From: Microbacteriaceae bacterium PS02067
GTDB taxonomy: Bacteria; Actinomycetota; Actinomycetes; Actinomycetales; Microbacteriaceae
Reading direction: 5' to 3'
Length of the DNA stretch: 39,474 bases
Assembly (NCBI GenBank): GCA_029960085.1
Contig: JASCPG010000024.1
Location: forward strand, 1 to 39,474
Position numbers and translations under genes: made by a program. This document shows positions 28,233 through 36,507 of the stretch, one piece after another. The notes under the pieces were generated by a model that saw only the letters and a list, made by a program, of their open reading frames with translations, searched no databases and was not told where the DNA came from. Position 1 is the first letter of the stretch, and every line of letters starts with the position of its first letter.

Positions 28233-31200
28233 TGCGCCGCTCGACGGCGTTCGGGCTGACCGCGGCGGGCGTCGCGGTCGCTCTCGTCGCAGGGCTCAGC
28301 ATCGCCTGGCCCGGTCTCGACGCGCAGCGCACGCCGCCCACCGGCACGACGGCATGGGTGCTGCAGGCGGACGGGCTCCGCTACGCGCGGGTCAACACCG
28401 CGATCGACGAACTCGACACCGTGCGCAGCGTCAGCAACCCGAGCCGTGTCGTGCAGGCCGGTGCCGCGTCGTACATGTTCACGGACGGCGATGCCAAGGT
28501 CATCCGGATCGACGACGCGATTCCCACGGATCTGGATGCCGAGGGGATGCGCGAGGCCGCCTCCGCGCCCGCCGGGACGGAGGAGGTCGACACGGCGGGG
28601 GACTTCGTCGCCTACCGCACCGACACCGGGGCGATCTACGCGGGGACCCTCTCGTCCGGCCGCGTCACCGAGATCGACCCGAACAGCGCCGACAAGGACG
28701 CGCGCGCCTACACGTCCGATGCGATCGCGGTGGATGCCGAGGGGCGCCTGTTCAGCTACTCGTCCGCGGACGGCTCGGTCATCCGCGCGGATGTCACGAC
28801 AGCATCCGTCGAGCGTCGGGACACGGTCCAGGGGTCGATCGGCACACCCACGCTCACGGGGGCGGGCGGCGACTGGGTGCTCGTGGACACCGCGTCGGGC
28901 GAGTACTGGTCGAAGGATGCCAGCGGCGCCTCGGCGGGGACGTCGGGGACGGTCGCCGTCTCGCGCACCGACGTCGACGGGACCGATGTGTACCTCGCCG
29001 ACGAGAACGGGGTCGTGCGGGTGCCGACCGCGAACGGCTCGCCCGAGCGCGTGTTCGGCGATCGCACGACGGCGCGCGGGACGCCGGCTCGCCCCGTCGT
29101 GCGCAACGGCGTCGTCGCCGCCGCGTGGCTTCCTGAAGGTTCTGGGCCCGGCACCCTGTGGACGTCCACCGCCGGTGACGTGTCGCTCGACTACGCCGGG
29201 TCGACCCTGCCCTCGCAGCGCCGCCCCGTGCTCGCCGATGCGGGCGCCGGGCTCATCCTCAACGACACCCGCTCCGGATGGGTGTGGGAGGTGCCGTCGG
29301 GTCGGCTCGTGGCATCCAGCCAGCACTGGGACCTCGACGACGCCGCCCAAACGGCGCCCGAGACCAACGAGCAGGAGCCGCCGGCGGTCATCGATCCGCG
29401 GCCGCCCGTCGCCGTCGACGATTCCTTCGGTGTGCGCCCGGGCGCACTGGTCTCGCTCCCCGTGCTGCTGAACGATCACGACCCCAACGAGGACGTGCTC
29501 GCGATCGACCCCGCCTCCGTGCAGGGGCTCGACCCTGCCTTCGGCGCGCTCACGATCACTGACGACCGTCAGCGGCTCGCCGTCCGCGTGTCTCCGGATG
29601 CCAGCGGCACGGCGAGCTTCACGTACGTGGTGTCCGACGGCACGAGTGAGGGCGGTCTGCTCTCGAACGCCGCGACCGTGACCCTGCGGGTCGTCGCCGA
29701 CAGCGAGAACTCCGCCCCCGAGTGGTGCGGCGTGGAAGGCTGCCAGCAGACGTGGCCGGAACCCGAGGTCTCGCCCGGGGGAACCGTGGCGCTGCCGGTC
29801 CTCGGCGACTGGGTCGACCCCGAAGGGGACCCCATCATCCTGCTGTCGGCGACCGACGAGTCGGGCGGCGGACAGGTCGCCGCGACCCCCGAAGGGGAGA
29901 TCGTCTACCAGCACAACGACACGGGGGCGGATGATGCGGCGCAGGTCGCGCCCGTCGCCCTGACCGTCGGGGACACCCGCGGCGCGCTCACGAGCAAGAT
30001 CCTCTCGGTGCGGATCATGCCCGAGGCTCAGCCGCAGGTGCAGTCCTTCGCGGTCGTCGACACCGTCGGGTCGCGCCTCACCGTCGATGTCGCCCCGCAT
30101 GTCACGGGAACAGCCGGCTCGGCGACCCTCACGACGGCCCGCGTACTCGACGATGCCGCGGCGACGGCGACCGTCGTGGGTGGAACCACCCAGTTCGACT
30201 TCGCCGCGACCGGACCGGGCACCTATCGTGTCGCGGTGACGATCTCGTCGGGCGGTCGCGAGGCCACGGGACTCGCCCGCATCACGCTGCTCCCGCCGGA
30301 TGCTCCCGCGCAGCTCGCGACGGCGCCGGTCGTCGCGTTCGTGCGGCCGAAGGCCGACGCGACGGTGGACGTCTTCGCGGCGGTGTCGAACCCGACGGGG
30401 CGTGTGCTGCTGCTCAGCGACGTGGTCGTCCGTGCCGCGTCCGGTTCCTCTCTCACGGCGGAAGCAGTCGGCCAGAGCCAACTGCGGGTGTCCGGCGCGA
30501 CCCCCGATGAGGCGCCGGGCCTGCTCGGCACCGTCTCGTACCGGGTCAGCGACGGTACTGACGACGAGGGCGCGCAGGTCGTCGGCGAGGCCACCGTGTA
30601 CCTCCTGCCGCCCGCGCCCGAAGCGGCGCCGATCACCGTCGACGACAGCGTCGTCGTGCGTTCCGGGGCGCAGCTGGACATCCCCGTGCTCGACAACGAC
30701 GTCGCCGCGGCGGGCGGTCGTCCCCGGCTCGACCCGGAGTCGATCCTCTCGTCCAGCGCCGACGCCCTCGCCTTCGCATCGGGCGACGTCGTGCGCTACC
30801 TCGCCCCGACCGAGCCCGGCGAGTACGCCGTCGACTATCGCGCCTTCACGACCGGGTCGCCCGCGCTGGGCGATGTCGCACGCGTGCACATCCGTGTCAT
30901 GCCGGACGACGAGAATCGCGATCCTCTGCCGAAGCGGCTGTCGGGCCGCGTCGCGAGCGGGATGTCCACGACGATCCCCTTCGACGGATTCGGCATGGAC
31001 CCCGACGGCGACGTCGTCCGTCTCGACCGGATCGTCAGTCAGCCGACGCACGGGTCCGCCGCGATCTCGCCCGACGGCACGTCCATCGTCTACACGAGCA
31101 CGGCGGGCACGAGCGGACAGGACACCTTCACGTACCGGGTCGTCGACGCCTTCGGGGCGAGCGGCGAGGGGACCGTCCGCATCGGTGTCCTCAGCGGCGA

Positions 31201-34165
31201 GGCGAACCCGAGTCCCATCACCTACACCGACTACGTACACGTCCAGGCGGGCGACGGCAGTGTCATCCGCGTGCACCCGCTCGCGAACGATCTCGATCCG
31301 ATGCAGGGCACTCTGAAGCTCGTCGGCGTGCGGCCCGACGTGCCCGAGTTCGCCCTCGACGGCTCCGAGAGCCCCGAATACGCCCGCCTGTCGAGCCGGA
31401 TCCTGAACGTGACCGACAACACCGTCACCATCGCGGCCGGGACGGAGCCGGGCACGATGTCGTTCCTCTACGACGTCGAGTCCTCCTCGGGGAACACGGC
31501 GCGGGGCCTCCTGGTCGTCAAGGTCGTCAACCAGCGCGTACCCGACTTCCCGCTCGTCACCGACACCGTTCTGACCGCCGCCGATCGGGACGATCTCGAG
31601 AACGGCGTCGACGTCCTGTCGGGCAAGGTGCTGTGGTCGGGCGGCGACACGGGCGATCTGAAGGTCGGGCTCTGGGGATCACCTGCGGGAGTGAGCGTGG
31701 AGGGCAACCGCGTGCGCGCCGACCTCACCGACGCTGCACGCATCATCCCCTTCTCGGTGACCGGCGACACCGCGGCGGGGCCCGTGACGACGTACGCCTT
31801 CCTACGCGTGCCCGCCGCCTCCGACGGTCTCGTGTCGCTGCGCCCGGGGGTCGCGCCGATCGCCGTCACGGAGGGCGACAAGGTGGATGCCGACGTCGCC
31901 GGTCTCGTCGCAGTGCCGCGCGGACGGAGCATCGAGATCGACGCGGGCGCCGTGCGCTCGTCGGGGTCGCGGACGGCGGCATCGTGCGTCGCGACATCCG
32001 GCACGGGCATCCGCTACATCGCCGGCGAAGGATCGCCCTGGGCCGACACCTGTCTCGTGCCGGTGCGGCTCGAGGGCACGACCGCATGGACGGTCCTGCC
32101 GATCCCGGTCGTCGTCACCCCGATCAACCCGCAGCCGTCGCTCTCTCCCGCCGCCCTCGACGTCGCCCCCGGTGAGACGTACGTGTACGACCTCACCTCG
32201 ATGACCACGTGGCAGGGCCGCGAGGAACCGATCCAGTACCGGGTCGAGGACACCGCGCGCTCCTTCGACCTCACCCTCGCCGGATCGCAGCTAACGATCC
32301 GGGGCAACGACAACGCCGCGCCCGGCACGATCGAAAGCGTCCTCGTCGAGGTGACGAGTCACCCGGGGGTCGCCCCCGCGCGCATCACGCTGCGCGTCGG
32401 GGCCGCTCCGTCGACCCTGCCGCAGGGCGGCCAGGCCTCGCAGCAGTGCAGCCAGGCCTCGGGTGCGTCGTGCGCGATCACGGTCATCGGCGCGCCGGGG
32501 GAAGTCAACCCGCTGCCGTCGACCCCGCTCGAACTCGTGTCGGTCGCCGCGTCGAGCGCGTGCGTCGGAGTCTCGTTCTCGGTGGCATCGCCTACCCGCG
32601 TCGTCGCGAGCTGGACCGAGGATGCCCCGGGCGCGACCTGCACGGCCACGTTCACCGTGCGTGACGCTCAGGGACGCCAGACCGCGGCGGGCCGTGACGG
32701 CACGGTCGTCCTCGACCTGCAGGGGTTCCCACGGGCGCCCGGATCCGTCGCGCAGACCGCGTATGCCGACGGCTCGCTCACGCTCCGCGTCGATGCGGGC
32801 CAGGCGCAGACGTCGTACCCCGCCATCACCGGCTTCGACGTGCGTTACGGCGGTCAGAGCGTCGCGACGTGCACGCCGCAGGGCGTCTGCCCGTCGATCC
32901 CGGCGCCGAACGGCGAACCGCGTCAGTACGAGGTCGCCGCGGTCAACGCGGTCGGTCCGTCGCACCAGACCGTCCGGACGACGGCGTGGGCCTACAACGC
33001 CCCGGTCCCCCCGTCGGGCGCGACCGCGACGCCCATTCCTGCCGGGCCCGACGGTGGCGTCGCCTCGATCGTGTTCACGGGCGTGGATTCGGCGGCCACG
33101 AGCGCCCTGCAGGTCGCGAGCCCGGCGGGAGAGACCGTCACGGTGACGGTGCCCGTCGGCGCGACGACCCTCACCGTGCCGTCCTTCCGGGTCGGGGCGA
33201 ACACCGGGACCGTCGTGACAGTGACGCCGATCTCGCGCTACGAGCTGCCGCCCGGACTCGGCGGCCCGTCGGTCGGGTCGATGACCCTCCTCGCCAACGG
33301 CGTCGGCGCTCCCACCTCCCTCTCGCTGTCGCTCTCGGCCGTCAACTCCGGTGACCGCACGGTCGAGGTCACCGCGGTCGGGTCGGCGTTCTCGGGCGGT
33401 GACGGATCGACGCTGCGCTACGGCATCATCCAGCAGGGCACGGGAACCTGTGTCGCGACCGTCGACGGCAGCCGCCGTGTCTTCCGCAATCTGCCCGACG
33501 GCCGGCTGTACACGTTCGAACTGTGCGTGGAGTCATGGCACGGGGACACCATGTTCGGACGCACCTCGACCACCGCCGACGTCCGCGCGGTGCAGAATCC
33601 GCGCTCGCCGCAGGGCTACACCTTCGTGGTGGGGCCGACCGCGCACGTCTCCGACGGCGGTGCGACGTGGACGATCGATTCCGCGCCGACCTCCTCCGAG
33701 GTCCCTCCCAACGACAACACCATCGCCTTCACCAACTGGCCGAGCAACACGACGTTCGGCAGCGACCCCGGCATCCGTGTGCGCTACGAACACATCTCGG
33801 GATGGTGGCAGTCGAGCTGGGGCAACGTGACGCCGGCGCCCGGCAGCGCCCCCTATCAGGTGCGCGCGAACTGGTCGCTCGGTGCATGCAACGGCGGGCA
33901 GCGGCTGACCGCGGACGTCTCCTCGACAGGAGACCTCGCCGCGATCAGTCGCGACGCGTCCGCCATCGTGTACTACGACGAGGACGGCGCCCCCATCGCG
34001 GCGGGCAGCGACCCGTGGATCGTCCCCGACAACGCCGTGCGCGTCGAGGGCGTCCGTGTCACGGTCGACTGGTCGGCGCGAGGCTGGGGCCTCGCCCCGG
34101 CGACCGGCACGCTCTCGACCCGATGCACTCCTGTTCCCCCTGCTCCTGCTCCCACCGCCCCCTGA
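28232..34165 (+). CDS. Giant Ig/cadherin- and fn3-like surface protein, N-terminally anchored
   Basis: 1977 residues. An N-terminal hydrophobic segment (about 7-29) without a convincing cleavage site suggests an inside-anchored protein with everything else outside. Residues 40-385 are beta-rich and look like a propeller (repeated AVDAEGRLFSY, YLADENGVVRVP, WVWEVPSG strings). From about 388 on, cadherin/Ig-like modules repeat with the signature of a DDSF/V start and LLNDHDPNED, WVDPEGDP, GMDPDGD or ANDLDPMQG turns (near 393, 520, 804, 915 and 993), resembling Ca-binding DxDxD turns. Fibronectin-III-like modules follow from about 1500. Paired cysteines are frequent in the last 500 residues. It ends in Pro/Ala (PVPPAPAPTAP) with no LPxTG. 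Likely an envelope sensor or adhesion/scaffold protein working with the kinase and MoxR genes. Confidence 0.85.
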   Translation: MRRSTAFGLTAAGVAVALVAGLSIAWPGLDAQRTPPTGTTAWVLQADGLRYARVNTAIDELDTVRSVSNPSRVVQAGAASYMFTDGDAKVIRIDDAIPTDLDAEGMREAASAPAGTEEVDTAGDFVAYRTDTGAIYAGTLSSGRVTEIDPNSADKDARAYTSDAIAVDAEGRLFSYSSADGSVIRADVTTASVERRDTVQGSIGTPTLTGAGGDWVLVDTASGEYWSKDASGASAGTSGTVAVSRTDVDGTDVYLADENGVVRVPTANGSPERVFGDRTTARGTPARPVVRNGVVAAAWLPEGSGPGTLWTSTAGDVSLDYAGSTLPSQRRPVLADAGAGLILNDTRSGWVWEVPSGRLVASSQHWDLDDAAQTAPETNEQEPPAVIDPRPPVAVDDSFGVRPGALVSLPVLLNDHDPNEDVLAIDPASVQGLDPAFGALTITDDRQRLAVRVSPDASGTASFTYVVSDGTSEGGLLSNAATVTLRVVADSENSAPEWCGVEGCQQTWPEPEVSPGGTVALPVLGDWVDPEGDPIILLSATDESGGGQVAATPEGEIVYQHNDTGADDAAQVAPVALTVGDTRGALTSKILSVRIMPEAQPQVQSFAVVDTVGSRLTVDVAPHVTGTAGSATLTTARVLDDAAATATVVGGTTQFDFAATGPGTYRVAVTISSGGREATGLARITLLPPDAPAQLATAPVVAFVRPKADATVDVFAAVSNPTGRVLLLSDVVVRAASGSSLTAEAVGQSQLRVSGATPDEAPGLLGTVSYRVSDGTDDEGAQVVGEATVYLLPPAPEAAPITVDDSVVVRSGAQLDIPVLDNDVAAAGGRPRLDPESILSSSADALAFASGDVVRYLAPTEPGEYAVDYRAFTTGSPALGDVARVHIRVMPDDENRDPLPKRLSGRVASGMSTTIPFDGFGMDPDGDVVRLDRIVSQPTHGSAAISPDGTSIVYTSTAGTSGQDTFTYRVVDAFGASGEGTVRIGVLSGEANPSPITYTDYVHVQAGDGSVIRVHPLANDLDPMQGTLKLVGVRPDVPEFALDGSESPEYARLSSRILNVTDNTVTIAAGTEPGTMSFLYDVESSSGNTARGLLVVKVVNQRVPDFPLVTDTVLTAADRDDLENGVDVLSGKVLWSGGDTGDLKVGLWGSPAGVSVEGNRVRADLTDAARIIPFSVTGDTAAGPVTTYAFLRVPAASDGLVSLRPGVAPIAVTEGDKVDADVAGLVAVPRGRSIEIDAGAVRSSGSRTAASCVATSGTGIRYIAGEGSPWADTCLVPVRLEGTTAWTVLPIPVVVTPINPQPSLSPAALDVAPGETYVYDLTSMTTWQGREEPIQYRVEDTARSFDLTLAGSQLTIRGNDNAAPGTIESVLVEVTSHPGVAPARITLRVGAAPSTLPQGGQASQQCSQASGASCAITVIGAPGEVNPLPSTPLELVSVAASSACVGVSFSVASPTRVVASWTEDAPGATCTATFTVRDAQGRQTAAGRDGTVVLDLQGFPRAPGSVAQTAYADGSLTLRVDAGQAQTSYPAITGFDVRYGGQSVATCTPQGVCPSIPAPNGEPRQYEVAAVNAVGPSHQTVRTTAWAYNAPVPPSGATATPIPAGPDGGVASIVFTGVDSAATSALQVASPAGETVTVTVPVGATTLTVPSFRVGANTGTVVTVTPISRYELPPGLGGPSVGSMTLLANGVGAPTSLSLSLSAVNSGDRTVEVTAVGSAFSGGDGSTLRYGIIQQGTGTCVATVDGSRRVFRNLPDGRLYTFELCVESWHGDTMFGRTSTTADVRAVQNPRSPQGYTFVVGPTAHVSDGGATWTIDSAPTSSEVPPNDNTIAFTNWPSNTTFGSDPGIRVRYEHISGWWQSSWGNVTPAPGSAPYQVRANWSLGACNGGQRLTADVSSTGDLAAISRDASAIVYYDEDGAPIAAGSDPWIVPDNAVRVEGVRVTVDWSARGWGLAPATGTLSTRCTPVPPAPAPTAP

Positions 34166-34174
34166 GGACCCTCC

Positions 34175-35140
34175 ATGACGATCACCCCCGAACAGGCGAC
34201 CTGGTTCGCGCAGACTTTCGCGGCGCTCGCCGACAACGTGGAGCGTGCCGTGCTCGGCAAGCGCCACGTCGTCGAACTCGTGCTCACCGCGATGCTCAGC
34301 GAAGGCCATGTGCTGCTCGAGGATGTCCCGGGCACCGGCAAGACCTCGCTCGCGCGCGCCGTCGCGCAGTCGGTGCAGGGGACGACGACCCGCATCCAGT
34401 TCACTCCGGACCTTCTGCCCGGTGACATCACCGGCATCACGGTCTACGACCAGAAGACGGGCGAGTTCGACTTCCACAAGGGGCCGGTGTTCGCGAACAT
34501 CGTGCTCGCCGACGAGATCAACCGCGCGAGCCCGAAGACGCAGGCGGCGCTGCTCGAGGTCATGGAGGAGGGGCACGTCACGATCGACGGCGTCACCCGT
34601 CCGGTCGGCAAGCCCTTCCTCGTCCTCGCGACGCAGAACCCCGTCGAGCAGGCCGGAACGTATCGCCTGCCCGAAGCGCAGCTCGACCGGTTCCTCCTGC
34701 GCACGTCGCTCGGCTACCCCGACCACGCTGCGACCGTGCGGATCCTCGATCAGGGCGCGACCGCGATCGCCGAACTCGCGCCGATCATCACCCCGGGGGC
34801 GCTCACCGGCATGGCGGAGCTCGCCGCGGAGGTGTACGTCGACGCGCTCGTGCTCGACTACATCGCGCGCCTCGTGGATGCCACGCGCTCGGCAGACGAG
34901 GTGCGCCTCGGCGTCTCGATCCGCGGCGCGCTCGCGCTGACGCGCGCGACCCGGGCGACCGCGGCCGTGCAGGGGCGCACCTATGCGACCCCCGACGACG
35001 TCAAGCGTCTCGCCGTCGCCGTGCTGGCGCACCGCCTGATCCTGCACCCCGAGGCGGAGTTCGACGGCGTCACGGCGGAGGCCGTCATCGGCCAGGTGCT
35101 CCTCGACGTCGCGCCGCCCACCCGCCGGGAGAACGTGTGA
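34175..35140 (+). CDS. MoxR family AAA+ ATPase
   Basis: 321 residues. Walker A VPGTGKTS (51-58), Walker B VLADEINRAS (110-118), pore/insert region QFTPDLLPGDITG, sensor 1 ATQNPVEQAGTY and the arginine finger segment PEAQLDRF are all in place, followed by the helical lid domain. MoxR proteins are hexameric ATPases that help assemble or activate partner complexes, typically encoded next to DUF58 and VWA proteins. Here DUF58 follows directly (GTGA overlap). The start lies nine bases after the stop of the giant protein, with TGAGGA as ribosome site formed partly by that stop codon. Confidence 0.95.
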   Translation: MTITPEQATWFAQTFAALADNVERAVLGKRHVVELVLTAMLSEGHVLLEDVPGTGKTSLARAVAQSVQGTTTRIQFTPDLLPGDITGITVYDQKTGEFDFHKGPVFANIVLADEINRASPKTQAALLEVMEEGHVTIDGVTRPVGKPFLVLATQNPVEQAGTYRLPEAQLDRFLLRTSLGYPDHAATVRILDQGATAIAELAPIITPGALTGMAELAAEVYVDALVLDYIARLVDATRSADEVRLGVSIRGALALTRATRATAAVQGRTYATPDDVKRLAVAVLAHRLILHPEAEFDGVTAEAVIGQVLLDVAPPTRRENV

Positions 35141-36507
35141 CCGAACGCACGGGCACCCTCTCCGAGACGCGCCTGACGCGTACGTCGGCGAGTTCGCGCA
35201 CGGGCGATCGCACCGAGGTCACCTCGGCGCGCAGCCGTGCGCTCGTCGGCGCCGCGGTGCGTGCCTCACGGGCCTCGAAGGCGGTCCGTGCGGCGCTTCT
35301 GGCGGCGTTCACGTGGAGCCGTCGCACGATCCGCCCCGCGGGGGCGCTCGCGCTCGCGGCGGCGACGCTGGGCATCGTCGCCGGGCTCGTCTTCGGCTGG
35401 GTCGAGGCGCTCGTCGCGGGTGTCGCGGCGCTCGTCCTCCTCGTGCTGAGCGTGCCGTTCCTCTTCCAGGCGCGCACATACGAGGTCGACCTGAACCTCG
35501 GCCACGCCCGGATCGTCGCCGGCACGGGCGTCCAGGCGACCGTCACGGTACGCAACTCCGGTCGTCGTGTCGCGCTGCCCGGCCGCATCGACGTGCCGGT
35601 GGGGGAGGGCCTCGTCGAGTTCGGGGTGCCGCTGCTTCGCGCGGGCGCCGCATCCGAACAACGGCTCGAGCTACCGCCGCAGCGGCGCGGCATCGTCCGC
35701 ATCGGCCCCGCGATCACGGTGCGTTCCGATCCGATCGGGCTGCTGCGTCGCGAGCACGCCTTCGATGACGCGCACGACCTGTACGTGCACCCGCGCACCG
35801 TCCCGGTGCCGTCCCCGCGAGCAGGTCTCATCCGCGATCTCGACGGCAGCCCCACGAAGCGCCTCGTCGACGCCGACATGTCCTTCCATGCCATCCGCGA
35901 GTACGCCCCCGGCGACTCCCGCCGTCAGGTGCACTGGAAGTCGACCGCGAAGACGGGGCGCCTCATGGTGCGTCAATACGAGGAGTCGCGACGCTCCCGG
36001 ATGGCCGTCGTCCTCGGCCTCGCCGACGCCGAGTACGAGACCGACACCGAGTTCGAGCTCGCCGTCAGTGCGGCATCCTCTCTCGCCGTCCGCGCCGTGC
36101 ACGACGCGCGCGACCTCGACATCGTCGTCGGTGCCGAGATCCCGCGCGTCGTTCGCGGACGCTTGCGCGCGATCCGCCACATTCCGACCGGTGCCCCGCG
36201 CGCCGTCCTCGACGGCTTCAGCGGGGTGGACCGTCTCGCGAACACGATGGCGTTCGCGGACGTCTGCCGGCTCGCCTCCGAAGCCAATGAGCGACTGTCG
36301 ATCGCGGTGCTCGTGGCCGGCTCGCGGGTGGGTATCGCGAAGCTCCGGCAGGCTGCGCTCGCCTTCCCGGCGGATGCCACGATCATCGCGATCGTCTGCG
36401 ACGAGCGCGCGCACCCGCGTACGCAGGTGCTCGGAGCGCTCACGATCGCGACGATCGGAACGCTCGACGACCTCGCCGGGCTGCTGCTGAAGGCGGTGAC
36501 GGCATGA
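35137..36507 (+). CDS. DUF58 domain protein
   Basis: 456 residues. A long basic, Ser/Thr/Arg-rich N-terminus (1-60) precedes two hydrophobic helices (about 68-85 and 88-108). The rest is cytoplasmic or peripheral: a beta-domain (115-200) and the DUF58 core with the hallmark GDSRRQVHWKSTAKTGRLMVRQYEE-like stretch (near residues 265-285; key residues Arg, His, Trp, Lys, Thr), followed by a VWA-like alpha/beta fold (LDIVVGAEIP). DUF58 proteins are the usual partners of MoxR ATPases. The GTG start overlaps the moxR stop by four bases, and its own stop overlaps the next start (ATGA). Confidence 0.93.
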   Translation: MTERTGTLSETRLTRTSASSRTGDRTEVTSARSRALVGAAVRASRASKAVRAALLAAFTWSRRTIRPAGALALAAATLGIVAGLVFGWVEALVAGVAALVLLVLSVPFLFQARTYEVDLNLGHARIVAGTGVQATVTVRNSGRRVALPGRIDVPVGEGLVEFGVPLLRAGAASEQRLELPPQRRGIVRIGPAITVRSDPIGLLRREHAFDDAHDLYVHPRTVPVPSPRAGLIRDLDGSPTKRLVDADMSFHAIREYAPGDSRRQVHWKSTAKTGRLMVRQYEESRRSRMAVVLGLADAEYETDTEFELAVSAASSLAVRAVHDARDLDIVVGAEIPRVVRGRLRAIRHIPTGAPRAVLDGFSGVDRLANTMAFADVCRLASEANERLSIAVLVAGSRVGIAKLRQAALAFPADATIIAIVCDERAHPRTQVLGALTIATIGTLDDLAGLLLKAVTA

